Shown here: positions 1 through 8,966 of the stretch, piece by piece
How positions within the stretch are numbered: position 1 is the stretch's first letter
Layout of the letters: the number at the start of each line of letters is the position of its first letter
DNA from: Larix sibirica
Taxonomy: Eukaryota > Streptophyta > Pinopsida > Pinales > Pinaceae
Length of the DNA: 14,976 bases
Reading direction: 5' to 3'
Assembly: GCA_004151065.3 (NCBI GenBank)
Contig: NWUY0300071591.1
Location: 2,283 to 17,258 of the forward strand
Made by a program: the position numbers and the translations under genes
Notes under the pieces: model-generated
The model's database searches: none
What the model saw: only the letters and a program-made list of their open reading frames with translations
Told to the model about the DNA's origin: nothing

Positions 1-30
1 AAGGTCACAAGTTCAAATCCCTGTGGGTAC
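1..30 (+). repeat. possible SINE remnant with tRNA-like B box
   Basis: Positions 10-20 read agttcaaatcc, close to the tRNA internal promoter B box (GGTTCGAATCC). It is preceded by ggtcac and followed by ctgtggg, a context common in plant tRNA-derived SINEs. The window starts here, so no A box or 5' end can be checked. It would lie inside an intron of the TVP23-like gene. A chance match is quite possible. Confidence 0.2.
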
Positions 31-307
31 TTATAAAAAATATCAGTGTTATTGTCCCTACAGTTCCATAAAAATGTAGCATTTGGTATGCTAATTTCAC
101 TCTAGTCAGAGTTACTGTTAATTATGGAGAAGCATAAAATAAACGTAACAATAAAAAAGTGACTAATTTATGGAATATGCAGGTGAGTGAATCTTCTTTC
201 CTTGCTGTAGTGTCATACTTATATATCAACATCAGGTTATGTTGTAAATTATATGTAGTCCAAACCTGCAAAATGTAACCTCAGCTTATGGGCTAATTTA
301 CTTGCAG

Positions 308-880
308 GCCATTATTTGGTCGGCACTTGGAATTGTGGCGATAATCAAGATTGATATTGATTATCTTTTAGTGGACGGAATTTGTCTGACGCTAACTATA
401 GCTAATATCATTGGCTTTACCAAATGCCAGAAAGGTATGTTGAATCTTCTGTTCACGTCTCTTCAGTAAGGTTTTATGTTATTTTGCTTCTGGGTTTTCA
501 TTTAAGATTGAAATCTTCCTTTTTCCCCACTCGTGAATATGTTTGTCTTTGTATATGATATTGGGGATTATCTCACACATTTAACACAATGGCAAGCTAA
601 TATACCCCTAATTAGAATGTTTTACAGTATGTCTAGAAGATTAAAACTTCTACTTGGTTTTTGGTTTCGAGTATCATCAACTAATTAGAATAGTTTAGTG
701 AATCTTTCTGCTGATTCAAGCATGGTTATGTATAAATCAAATTTGTTTGTTATATTTTGGTATATCCTTTTCATTTCATGATGCATTGCAGACGCAAAGA
801 AACAGCTTCAAGATTTTGCATCCCAGACATTTTCTTCACATGTTTCATCAACATTGCAGTCGGCATTCAGCGTTGTTTGA
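308..880 (+). CDS. TVP23/FAM18 family Golgi membrane protein (ECHIDNA-like), last two coding exons
   Basis: This is the 3' part of a gene whose earlier exons lie before the window. Exon 1 is 308-434, preceded by cttgcag and followed by gtatgt. It encodes 42 residues with a membrane stretch around IIWSALGIVAIIKI and the family signature IANIIGFTKCQK. Exon 2 is 792-880, preceded by cattgcag. It encodes DAKKQLQDFASQTF and ends LQSAFSVV before TGA at 878-880. The split codon G|AC joins in phase to give the conserved KDAKK junction. The family (yeast Tvp23, plant ECHIDNA) is a small multi-pass trans-Golgi protein; in plants it works with YIP proteins in secretion of cell-wall material. This copy differs from the usual GIFSLIRF...DYLLVVGVCLTL at several sites, for example GIVAIIKI and VDGICLTL. 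It may therefore be a diverged paralogue, but splice sites and frame are intact. Family assignment is strong; functional status is inferred. Confidence 0.85.
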
Positions 881-1411
881 TGCTTTGGAAAATTGCAATG
901 GAAATGGTGTTGTAACATAGCAATTTGGCTGTTCATTCATTGGTTTGCAGTCAGTTTGTTCAGCAACAATAGTATTTTCTATGTCGAATGTCCTCTGGGA
1001 AACATTTTGGTGGCCAGTTTCCAAGACTTGATGTTTGGATGACCAAAGTCTCAAACATAAATATAGGATTTTGTGTCTCGTTACTATAGTTTTCATTCGA
1101 GAAACAGATATCCAGTTTATAGCAATATGCCTTTAATATGTTGTAAAATGCCATCAACACAAGCTCGCTGTAGAGCTTTTTATTGCCCGTCCTTTTCATG
1201 TCCAGTAGATTTGGAAACTCGTGACATAGTATGTAGTATGTACTGTTTAGGTTATTGTTTGGTGATTTTTGGCCCGAGGGGCCCATTTTGAGCTCCATGT
1301 TTATGCATTATGCCTTAGAACTTTAATTCTGTGTATTTTAAAACTCACAGTTTTATGTATGGCAATGTTATTTTCGTATTTGTACAATTACAAGCAATAT
1401 TAGTCAATAAA
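881..1411 (+). other. probable 3'UTR of the TVP23-like gene
   Basis: About 530 bases follow the TGA at 878-880 up to a canonical AATAAA. The stretch is A+T-rich. Open frames on both strands here are under 115 codons and resemble no known protein, so I treat them as chance. Confidence 0.5.
1406..1411 (+). promoter_or_regulatory. polyadenylation signal AATAAA
   Basis: A perfect AATAAA lies in a T-rich context (gtcaataaacat) about 525 bases after the TVP23-like stop codon and about 70 bases before the LTR element. It is the best poly(A) signal for that gene. Weaker variants upstream cannot be excluded. Confidence 0.5.
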
Positions 1412-1474
1412 CATATTATTAGTAATTACTTTTTGAATATTCTATGTATTTATTTTTTGACTGAGTTTGCGTAG

Positions 1475-1480
1475 AGTCGT
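1475..1480 (+). repeat. left target-site duplication of LTR element (agtcgt)
   Basis: The hexamer agtcgt at 1475-1480 recurs at 7508-7513, directly after the right LTR. On the left, two T residues (1481-1482) separate it from the TG that starts the LTR. Either the LTR end includes TT or small changes occurred after insertion. Plant LTR elements usually duplicate 5 bp, and gtcgt fits within this. Confidence 0.6.
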
Positions 1481-1482
1481 TT

Positions 1483-1858
1483 TGTAATCTATGGGATTAC
1501 ACAATAAGTAGTTACCAATAGTGCACTTAATCAAGCATATTATACAAAATGGTAATATACAAACAAGGAGAGAGAGAGTAGTGGAACTAGTAAGTGGTCT
1601 TTATTAGAATAAGATCAAGCAAGTAGAGAGAGAGAGAGAGAGAGAAGTGGTACCAACAAGTGGTCTTTATTATAATAAGATCAATCAACCATCTCCTTTA
1701 CATCATGTATTCAAGTCTATATATATGGTTACCATTAGAAGAGGTAGTTGTAACTTTCCTCACTACCTCGCTCAGTGGATCCAACCAATTGGTCGATCGA
1801 CCCGACTACTAGTCAAATATATTTCCTAGTCGATTGAATCTACTAGGTTAATCCAACA
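1483..1858 (-). repeat. downstream (3') LTR, with an internal tandem duplication
   Basis: This is the left copy in window coordinates, 376 bp against 304 bp for its partner. It begins tgtaatc on the + strand and ends atccaaca. The extra length is mainly a second copy of a block of roughly 60 bp holding a GA run (1568-1578, again 1625-1645) followed by a tggtctttatta motif. It also keeps a short segment near 1780 that the other LTR lacks. A TATA-like run lies at 1718-1726. Substitutions and indels between the LTRs are easy to see, so the insertion is old. Confidence 0.85.
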
Positions 1859-1872
1859 TCTCCCCCACTCTT
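1859..1872 (-). other. polypurine tract of the LTR element
   Basis: The minus strand reads AAGAGTGGGGGAGA, directly touching TGTTGG of the LTR. A G-rich purine run at this place primes plus-strand DNA synthesis in LTR elements. It is the main evidence for minus orientation. Confidence 0.75.
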
Positions 1873-2075
1873 AAACACTTCTTTGCCCCAAAGAAGGGAG
1901 GTGTAAACTATACAAAAACAATTTTTTTACAAAAAAAAAGGTCATTGGTAATTGGTCTTCATGGTTTGTCAAGTTTTATGCTGTTGGTTTCACTTGATTG
2001 AGGTGCAATCGATTGTTGATTTAGTGATACACTAGGGTTGAAGAAATAAAATCCCGGTGGTGGAGGCGAAGCCTT

Positions 2076-2345
2076 TCACAGAGGCAATAGTGGGGGGTCC
2101 TTGATCACATCCATACAAGACTTAAATATATGAAGTGTAATGTGTTTCGGTCGTTCTTCAAAATCCATCCATTCTGCAAAAGCTTGTTTGGTTGCAATGT
2201 TAATTTTCCTCATTTTAGTCAAATAATTCATTTTCTCTTCCATAGATGCTTCCTAGACTGCTTCCAAGTCTGGATTGTACTTCTCTTGCATTTGAATGAC
2301 TTGTCTATGCATATCTCGTATTTGGTTAATTGATCTCGTTGATTC
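2076..2345 (-). pseudogene. C-terminal patch of the decayed LTR-element reading frame, charged and helix-prone
   Basis: On the minus strand one frame runs from about 2335 to TGA at 2076-2078 with a single internal TAG (in DLEAV*EAS). It contains RDMHRQVIQMQEKYNPDL, then MEEKMNYLTKMRKINIATK, then FAEWMDFEERPKHI, ending KDPPLLPL. The Glu, Lys, Met and Gln spacing suggests an amphipathic helix or coiled coil. Its end lies about 200 bases before the polypurine tract, the expected place for the last codon of an element's open frame. I do not recognise the family. Confidence 0.55.
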
Positions 2346-3539
2346 TTGTTTTGCATTTCTTCCTTCCCAAAACCATTCATGCCCTTTTACATGCAATTAT
2401 GCTTCCTTATGTTCTTCTTGTTTAGTTTGGGCTCCCAAGGTGTCCCAACTTCTTGCATGAGTTGCAGCCTCTTGTCGATTGTTTTAATCTACGATGAATG
2501 TTTGTGTTCTCTTTAATTGACTACAAGTATGCGCAAAATAAGTTGGCCAATTATTAAGCACAAAGTCCACCATTTGAGCCACGTTTCTTGTATATTCAAA
2601 CTTCTTGCTTTCTTCAAAATTTTCATGTTCATTTTTTGTCGGTTTTCAATTTACAATTCTTTGTTTGTAGTTGTTTCTAATTGTGAACAAGTTTAATCAG
2701 TAGGATCATACAATCATTTGGGTCGTTTGGAGGATTAGTTATTGTGATCCCCAATGACTTTTCAACATGCGACCTACACGTTTGCTACACACTTGTTTCT
2801 TTTTCTCTTCTCTATTTTAGTTTCTTCATTGAGCTGCTCCATCATCAATTCCTTTCTTTGCTTATGATTTTGTACAATTCCTAAATTTCCGAGTCATAAA
2901 CATACTCTAGAACAAATTCTACTTCTACTTCACTTGACTGCTCTCCTTGTAGTCTAAAAGTAGTAAATGTTTTCCTGATTTTGCTTTTTTCTTCATCTAT
3001 TTTCTTACCATCCTTGGGTATTTTCCCCCTTTTCCTTTGTTATGTATCGGTCCACTGCTTCCCTTGTAGTTGACTTGATTCTACTTGTTAGGTCAATTCT
3101 TTTGTTTTTGTTTTCTTTGTAGATTCATCTTATTTTTTTGGGTTGTTTTGTTGTTTTTCTTTTGTCTGTTGCAGTGCTTTTGTTAGTATTCTCTTTGTTG
3201 GTGGGGTTGTTATTTGGGTCATTTGTTTTGTGGTTAGCTGCTAGGTCGGTTCTATGATTGATATTTGAGTTCATTGGTCTTCGATCAGTGGTTGAGTTGG
3301 TTGGTTTTTGATGGTTGACTTGGTCTTTTTTCTATCCATTCATATCAGCTAGGTCTGGAAGGTTGTCATTCAATTCTTGTTCTCATCTTGGAGTCTCAAC
3401 TTCTTGTTCACCTCCTTGAGCCTCAGTGTCTGTTCTATTGGTGTGCTTTTTGGTGGGGAGTTTTTTTTTCAATTGGGCTATGTTGCGCTTTTGCAGAAGT
3501 TGCTTTCAATCGAGTTGGCACCTTGATCGTAAATTATGT

Positions 3540-3785
3540 TCCCTCAGTCTTTTTCTTCTTCACCTATTTCGTTGCATCTTTTGCTGTTTGCACTTTTTGT
3601 TGTCAAAGTATTTCTAGATTTACATGCAATTGCTTTTTGATAGTCATCTTTTTCTCGAGGGCTTCAACTATAATTTCTTTTGCTCTATCGATTGCTTTTG
3701 TGGATTCTGGGCTCACACTTAATTCAAGTACTTGCTTCCGTGTAAATTTTTCTTTGCCTTCCCCATACGTTTTCAGTACCTACTG
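3540..3785 (-). pseudogene. lysine/glutamate-rich patch of the decayed LTR-element reading frame
   Basis: The minus strand reads through VLKTYGEGKEKFTRKQVLEL, then AIDRAKEIIVEALEKKMTIK and KKQLHVNLEIL, before a TGA. It continues in frame with QQKVQTAKDATK and VKKKKTEGT. The composition is strongly charged and helical, unlike the chance hydrophobic frames on the opposite strand, which reflect T-rich sequence. Further left (about 3000-3380) the minus strand is Asn/Thr/Lys-rich and frames shift repeatedly. No catalytic motif is visible. Confidence 0.5.
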
Positions 3786-4061
3786 ATCCATCGTCATCTA
3801 GTTTCTTTTTGAGTTTTGGGTTTTCAAAGTCTAATTCTATTGTTCCCTACACTAATATGTCTAAGTCATCCTTTATTGACTAGCTCACGGAGTTGGTGTC
3901 GACTTGTTCTATCTTCTGTCTTGGTTTTATCTTGGGCTGTCTTATTTATTGAAGGGATGGTCGAAGCGCCTAGCTGTATCACAAAAGGGTTGCAAATTTT
4001 GCTGTCTCATTTGCTTCTTCTAATTCTCCATTCAACAAAGGTGTAATTACTTAGGTAGTCA

Positions 4062-4905
4062 TTTGTTTCGTTGTTGAGGGTACTGGGTAGAAGTTGTTGG
4101 ATTGATTGCCTCGACACTTAATTTTTTTTCAATTGTCGGATAATGTTCTAGTTCTAGAGGCTCAACCCTTGCTCCTTGTGCATGCCATACTTTTGTGAAG
4201 TATAGACCGAGTTGAATGTGCACTGTTGGCAAGATTTCTTCTCACACATTGCGGTACTCTCCATTTGCTACAAGCAGGTTTCATTGACTTAACCCATTCT
4301 CTAAACATGTATTGTGGTGTAGGGCCCTTTGTTTGACCTTTTCACTCCGACGCAAAGCATTGGAAGTACCACATGATCGGCGTTCTTGGAATGTGAACAT
4401 CGACTCTTCGACTGGGCATACTTGTGACATAGCAGTCCATATTAACAGGGTTGGATATTTGATGGCTTAGCTCGACTCCCAATATTTCTCATAGTTGGCC
4501 TTCAAAATCTCTATTACATGCTTCGAACAGTTGTATACTTTCCTTCTTGAACTATTCATTTGATTGTTTCCAACATGTCCAATTTGATGTTTGAAGTTTT
4601 ACCAGAACTGGTTAGGCATAGAGTCGCTATGGTGCACACCCATTTGATATGGTTTTATTTCACCTAGCGTATTACTAACCCTTTTGAATTTTTTGTTGTA
4701 GTAGTACCTCTAGTGAAATTTGGTATCCACTCTAATGCATCAATCGTCTTAGGTATTGGGTCTCTAATATTTGGCAATTCGGTAATTTTGTGAATTAGGC
4801 CCAAGGTTATAGCCATAGGTTCATTTAGTCAAATCATTCCCTTGTGGTACCAACTAATGATAAACTTTACGACTTCCTCTTTGCATTATTTCAAGTTTCT
4901 CTTCT
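4062..4905 (-). pseudogene. central protein-like patch of the decayed LTR-element reading frame, family not recognised
   Basis: From about 4900 down, one minus-strand frame gives KEEVVKFIISWYHKGMI, a stop, then LNEPMAITLGLIHKITELP, ALEWIPNFTRGTTTTKNSKG and LVIR. After two stops it gives WVCTIATLCLTSSGKTSNIK and LDMLETI. A second clean run of about 50 codons at 4062-4230 includes EEILPTVHIQLGLYFTKVWH and VEPLELEHYPTIEKK. Residue mix and the type of interruptions argue for a real ancestral protein. The section fits none of the standard Gag, protease, RT, RNase H or integrase signatures that I know. It could be an unusual Gag-like or accessory protein. Confidence 0.55.
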
Positions 4906-5318
4906 AGGCGTCTATTCATCATTATAATTGCACCATCGTCATCTGACTCAATTTGTTGGGATTTCTTGAGAGCTTTCTTCTATGACTATATCTTATGTAT
5001 TAGCAGGGGCAATGTAATCCTTTGTAACAATCTAGCAACGAACCATAGTACTAGGGTCTCGCTTTCAATTGTGTAATGGATTCAACTGAACAAATATTTG
5101 AACTTTTTATCATCTTATTGAATCTCTTGGCATTTTCTTTATCTCCTTTAATCTTTGTCCTGCCAGATGTTTGATATATTGAGTTTTGGAGAATGCTAGG
5201 AATGCCTGCTGAATTTCACTTTTGCTCTTGATGTGATTTTCTGTGAAGTTCATAAACCAAGTGAGTACTTTTTCTCAATGCTCCAACAAACTGTTCCCAT
5301 TCAGTTTTGCTTCATTAA

Positions 5319-5765
5319 TTACATCCAAAGCATCCCATATCTTTTCACATACAAACCAACGTATTTTAGGATCTTCACCTCCCTTGTAAAGATGGATATT
5401 TTCAGCGTTGTAAGGCATGTTTGTAGAAGTACTAACCAAATTCCACTAAGGTGGTAGTGGTGAAGGCAATTGGTTATGGTTTGACAAAGTCTGTTAGGCC
5501 AACTGGGTTGGTTGAGGTGAATGAAAAGGCTGGGTTGGTTGAGTTGATTGTATTGGACTTTTAATTGGTGCTTCATGACTGGAGACTTCTTTGCTTCGAT
5601 GACTACTTTGTGCTGTTCACTTTTGTTTGGTTGATAATATTGATTTTTATATTCAAGAAAACCATTTATTCTTGGTTGCGCCTCTTCAATGTGCCTCTCG
5701 CTTAATGGCATTTTACTTTTTACATATATTAAATTCGACAGGGGGTATTTTCGTGAGATCCTCAA
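5319..5765 (-). pseudogene. uninterrupted 148-codon patch of the LTR-element reading frame
   Basis: This is the longest stop-free run of the element on its coding strand. It includes ISRKYPLSNLIYVKSKMPLS, then EEAQPRINGFLEYKNQYYQP, a Gln/Asn/Pro-rich middle (QYNQLNQPSLFIHLNQPSWP), and a tail ending EVKILKYVGLYVKRYGMLWM. Frame changes are likely, because another minus frame near the tail gives DPKIRWFVCEKIWDALDVI, which reads more like a Gag-type helical domain. The Met at the start of the run is probably not a true initiator. No zinc knuckle was found beside it. Confidence 0.45.
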
Positions 5766-5823
5766 ATTGTACTAGTTATATTGACTATGTGCAAGTACTT
5801 ATCCAATTATTCTTTATGTTTCT

Positions 5824-5855
5824 AATCTTTGGATCCATATACTATCAATAACTTG
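5824..5855 (-). repeat. internal repeat of the LTR element, copy 2 (partner at 7163-7195)
   Basis: This is the downstream member of the pair described at 7163-7195. It lies just before the 148-codon open patch, as copy 1 lies just before the N-terminal patch. It may mark the start of a second, related segment. Confidence 0.4.
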
Positions 5856-6399
5856 TCCATTCTCGTTTAGTTGACTCCAAATTGAGGAGGTTCTAGGTTT
5901 GACATGTAAATGTTACCTTAGGATTTCATTGATTATTAGACTTTGTTGTGTTGTATTTGTTCCAGGAGGTACCACGGGTCTTGAATTGTCGACTTCTCTT
6001 TCATCTTCATTGTCTAAGATGTGTAAGGCTCCCAAGCCCGTCTATACTATTTGCAGATCTATATCCAAGATAACAATCACCGTTGCTTCCTCTTCTGCAT
6101 ATGATCTATCATCTATCGAATCAGACAAGGTTAGCTTTTGTTGAGCCGTTGTTCTTTTTGAAGGACAGTTTTCAGAACCGTTGTTCCTCTTGAAGGACGA
6201 TTTTCAGAACTGTTGTAGTTACTTCCTCTTCTGCACTTGGTTGATCTACACCATTTGACTCAAGGCGGGTTAGTATGCTATTGACCCGTTGCTCCATTTC
6301 TTATTTTTAATATTCATAATCAACGTGGTTCCGTGGCATCTTGAAGTTTTGTTCTCTTTTTTATCTTCTGTCTCTTTCTAGTTTTTGTAAGTTGATTGA

Positions 6400-7165
6400 A
6401 GGTTTGTGTCATTCCATTCTTCTTTTTGTCCTTCTCTTTGTTTCCTCGTTGTCTGTATATTCTCTTTCAATCAACTCTTGCATTTCCTCTTTTGGACATC
6501 CTTACATTGTTTGGCTTGCTTCTTCCTTTAATGCAAGTGACCAAGGATTTCCTTTTGAGACATCTCACAGATTTTTCACCCCTCCCTATCATTGACCCCG
6601 AATTTACTCTTGATCGATGATGGCGGCCATGGTCGTCATTTTCTCAAAAAAATTCCTATTCCTCTTGCTTTTACTTCCAATTGGTCATGAGAGGAGTGTG
6701 TTTAGGAGGTCGCGCTTCTACAATGTGGTCGATGCCCTTGTTGATAAGAAATTTATACAACAATGTTGACATCGTGTAGAGAAAACTATCATGCAAATCA
6801 TCATAGAATCTTGTTTTTATGTCGTTCACAGATGTATGATCCTCAATTGCTTGCGCATCACAAAATTCGTCAGAAATATGTACTACCCACTCATATAGGT
6901 TCGTTCAACCTTCATTAATTAACTTCAACAACAACTATTTGTCCTCAATGCTATTGTTAACGTGCAAGTCGATCAACTTCTTTATCTCCAATGGGATTGC
7001 GTCCAAGAATCTTAGGTGGGTTTTCGTGAATTTTTTTGCTTTGGCTTGTGCAATTGGAAGTCGATTTATTTTGGCATAATTTTTCAAATAATTATCTATC
7101 TTCTTGTGCCACCATTGACGAATATCTTGTTCACTCGGTATATATGCATGCAAGCACTATCTTAT
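6400..7165 (-). pseudogene. N-terminal patch of the decayed LTR-element reading frame
   Basis: A minus-strand frame begins about 40-50 bases inside the upstream LTR, with a Met at 7151-7153. It runs HAYIPSEQDIRQWWHKKIDN, then YLKNYAKINRLPIAQAKAKK, LEIKKLIDLHVNNSIEDK, a stop, LLLKLINEG, a stop, NLYEWVVHISDEFCDAQAIE, and YKFLINKGIDHIVEARPPKH. It ends in a basic tail (YRQRGNKEKDKKK). Roughly 250 codons carry about half a dozen stops. The position just after the LTR is where Gag would start, but I cannot match it to a named Gag family. Confidence 0.55.
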
Positions 7166-7195
7166 AGTTCTGGATCATGTACTATCGATAATGGA
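7163..7195 (-). repeat. internal repeat of the LTR element, copy 1 (partner at 5824-5855)
   Basis: On the minus strand, TTATCGATAGTACATG-ATCCA here resembles TTATTGATAGTATATGGATCCA at 5824-5855. Both are followed after a short gap by GATA-GT-CTTGCA. Similarity fades after that. Both copies translate through IDS-W, suggesting that a segment at the start of the reading frame was duplicated about 1.34 kb apart, or recombined. Confidence 0.4.
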
Positions 7196-7203
7196 ATCAA
7201 TAT

Positions 7204-7507
7204 TGTAATTTATGGGATTGCACAATAAGTAGTTACCAATAGTGCACTTAACCAATCATATTATACAATAAGGTAATATACAAGCAAGTAGAGAGAGGGA
7301 GAGAGTAGTAGTGGAACCAACAAGAAGTATTATTTATTGTAATACCAATCAACCATCTCCTTTACATCATATATTCAAGTCTATATATATGGTTGCAATC
7401 AAAAGAGCGTAGTTGTAACTTCATTAACTACCTTGGTTTGTCGATTTGACCTGACTATTAGTCGAATATATTTCCTAGTCAACTAAGTCGACTAGGTTCC
7501 TCCAACA
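7204..7507 (-). repeat. upstream (5') LTR of the element
   Basis: This is the partner of 1483-1858. The + strand begins tgtaatttatggg and ends cctccaaca. It holds one GA-rich run (7291-7307) where the other LTR has two. Because it keeps a single block, the duplication in the other LTR probably arose after insertion. On the minus strand this LTR would hold the promoter. Confidence 0.85.
7381..7390 (-). promoter_or_regulatory. TATA-like box of the LTR promoter
   Basis: The minus strand reads ATATATATAG, about 120 bases into the LTR from TGTTGG, with a CT-rich stretch about 80 bases downstream. Placement suits the U3/R boundary. The other LTR keeps the same run at 1717-1726. No activity is implied, since the element is decayed. 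Confidence 0.4.
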
Positions 7508-7513
7508 AGTCGT
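7508..7513 (+). repeat. right target-site duplication of LTR element (agtcgt)
   Basis: It directly follows the CA end of the right LTR and matches 1475-1480, supporting a single insertion event whose two ends are still paired. Confidence 0.6.
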
Positions 7514-8769
7514 AATTTGAGGCTACATTGAGTTTGAATTGAGGCCAAGTCTAATTATTTTAGAGTAGAGTAGTATTCAAGCATAAGATCCTAACAATAG
7601 TTAAATTGGTTTTGACAACTATATCCCAACAACCTTAGAGTTTAGAAAGATGGATGCTACAACATGGGGCTGACACAATCAAACAATTTTGCCATTAGAT
7701 CACATGCTTATGTCTAAAGATCTTTATGTACCATTTGTAGATATTTTCTATACCTAACTTGATTCTCTTTATTATCTATTTATTTGTCTCATGGTGAGTG
7801 TAAGGTTTCTCGTGTAAGCATAGAGTAGAGTGCTAAAACTATGAATCACTTTCAATGCAAAAGGAAACCTATCTAATGAAATTTCCATTTGTTCTTACAT
7901 TTTGTTTGTGGTGTGTCTCCTCACTTGGAATTGTCATAACTTGATAGTTAACTATGCTAATAGATCCCATTAGTTGGTGTTTATTTTCCTCATGGTTTGG
8001 TGATATGCTATGTTTGTCCCTCTTTGATATTCATGAAATCCAAATAATTAAGACGTTACACTATTAAAATAGAACTTGCACAAAGCCACTACAAAGCATG
8101 ACTTTATAATAAAAAGTAGTAAGGTATTTAACGATCCTTTAAATGAATTCACTTCTCTCTACCCATAAACTCCACAAAATTTTAGAAATATATACAATTT
8201 ATTGATGAACTTGGAGGAAATATCAATTCAATTTGGAGTTCAAATATCATTCCAAATATATCTATCAATCAAGTACACCCAACTATATAAAACTTTTTGG
8301 GACAATCATCAATGCATGCTTCCCAGTTTCCCAAAGGGACTCATCTTTTTACCTAGACAGAATCAATATAATCTACAATAGTATTTTTATGTTCAATATA
8401 ATTCATTCAAGTGTTTAGTCTATACTAATTATTTTTTAAGGCAATTGACAATTAAAACTTGGATTCAACACATTCTAGAATTCAACTTATCTTCCAATAT
8501 ACAAAGTCAGAATCATGGTCATCTTCTAACAAATTGACGGAAGGAGAAAACAAGATTCGAAGATTTCAGAAATAAAAGGTTTCAAGATTCATTTTTAAAA
8601 ATATTTTCAAATGGTAATTTGGTACACAATTAATTTTCAAGATTAGTGTAGTATTTTGTATTTTGATTGGGGTCCCTAAAGCGACCAGCATTAAAATTAT
8701 GTAATGGGGTTTAGACTAATCAAAAGCGGGGACACATTGTTCTAATGAACTCTCACACTTGAAGCAGCT
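7514..8769. other. spacer with no recognisable gene
   Basis: About 1.26 kb of A+T-rich DNA. Frames on both strands are short and compositionally biased. I saw no tRNA, splice-supported exon, retroelement motif or clear repeat, apart from the start of the tandem duplication at its right edge. Confidence 0.6.
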
Positions 8770-8953
8770 GGAAGAGATAAAGGATCTTGAGAGGTGTGCA
8801 GAGTTCACAACAAAGATAAAAGAAAATATGTAAAGATTTTACTTTCTTATATGTGCTTCTATGGAAGAGATAAAGGATCTTGAGAGGTGTGCAGAGTTAA
8901 CAACAAAGATAAAAAATTATGTAAAGATTTTACTTTCTTACATGTGCTTTTAT
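8770..8953 (+). repeat. tandem duplication, period 93 bp, two copies, with a possible exon-like frame
   Basis: Copy 1 starts at 8770 and copy 2 at 8863, both with ggaagagataaaggatcttg. They differ at few sites. Copy 1 follows an AG at 8766-8767 (gaagcag). Read from there it gives LEEIKDLERCAEFTTKIKEN, then Met and TAA; copy 2 repeats most of this in another frame relation. The peptide looks coding-like (charged helix), but I cannot name a family and see no donor site. It may be a duplicated relic of an exon. Confidence 0.7.
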
Positions 8954-8966
8954 TTTTCGGAGTTGT

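Larger units (their letters stand above)
1483..7507 (-). mobile_element. old LTR retrotransposon, about 6.0 kb, minus orientation
   Basis: Two related direct repeats (1483-1858 and 7204-7507) bound a 5.3-kb interior. Read on the minus strand, the LTRs begin TGTTGG and end TTACA, the usual TG...CA ends. A purine tract (AAGAGTGGGGGAGA) sits immediately before the downstream LTR, fixing the direction as right to left. Flanks share agtcgt. A primer-binding site complementary to initiator-Met tRNA (TGGTATCAGAGC type) is expected just inside 7204, but I see no clear match. Protein-like patches run on the minus strand from about 7160 to 2076, broken by stops and shifts, many explicable as CGA to TGA or CAG/CAA to TAG/TAA. 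I find no YxDD reverse transcriptase box, protease DTG/DSG motif or HHCC integrase finger. The TGTTGG start is common in Copia elements, but superfamily cannot be settled. It may be non-autonomous. Confidence 0.85.

Noticed and set aside
848-1298. Open frames of 72-112 codons on both strands downstream of the TVP23-like gene
   Set aside because: They overlap each other and the last exon or 3'UTR, show no domain signal, and fit chance frames in A+T-rich sequence.
3388-4046. Hydrophobic + strand frames (up to 132 codons) rich in Phe, Leu and Cys
   Set aside because: They are shadows of the Lys/Glu-rich minus-strand frame of the LTR element; T-rich complement gives membrane-like peptides by chance.
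6341-6620. Two + strand frames of 74-84 codons resembling signal peptides or membrane segments
   Set aside because: They are complements of the basic tail of the element's N-terminal frame, in two overlapping phases, with no support.
7163-7203. Primer-binding site just inside the 5' LTR
   Set aside because: The minus strand has ATTGATTCC and later ATCCAGAAC, only loosely like TGGTATCAGAGC and displaced; too weak to annotate.
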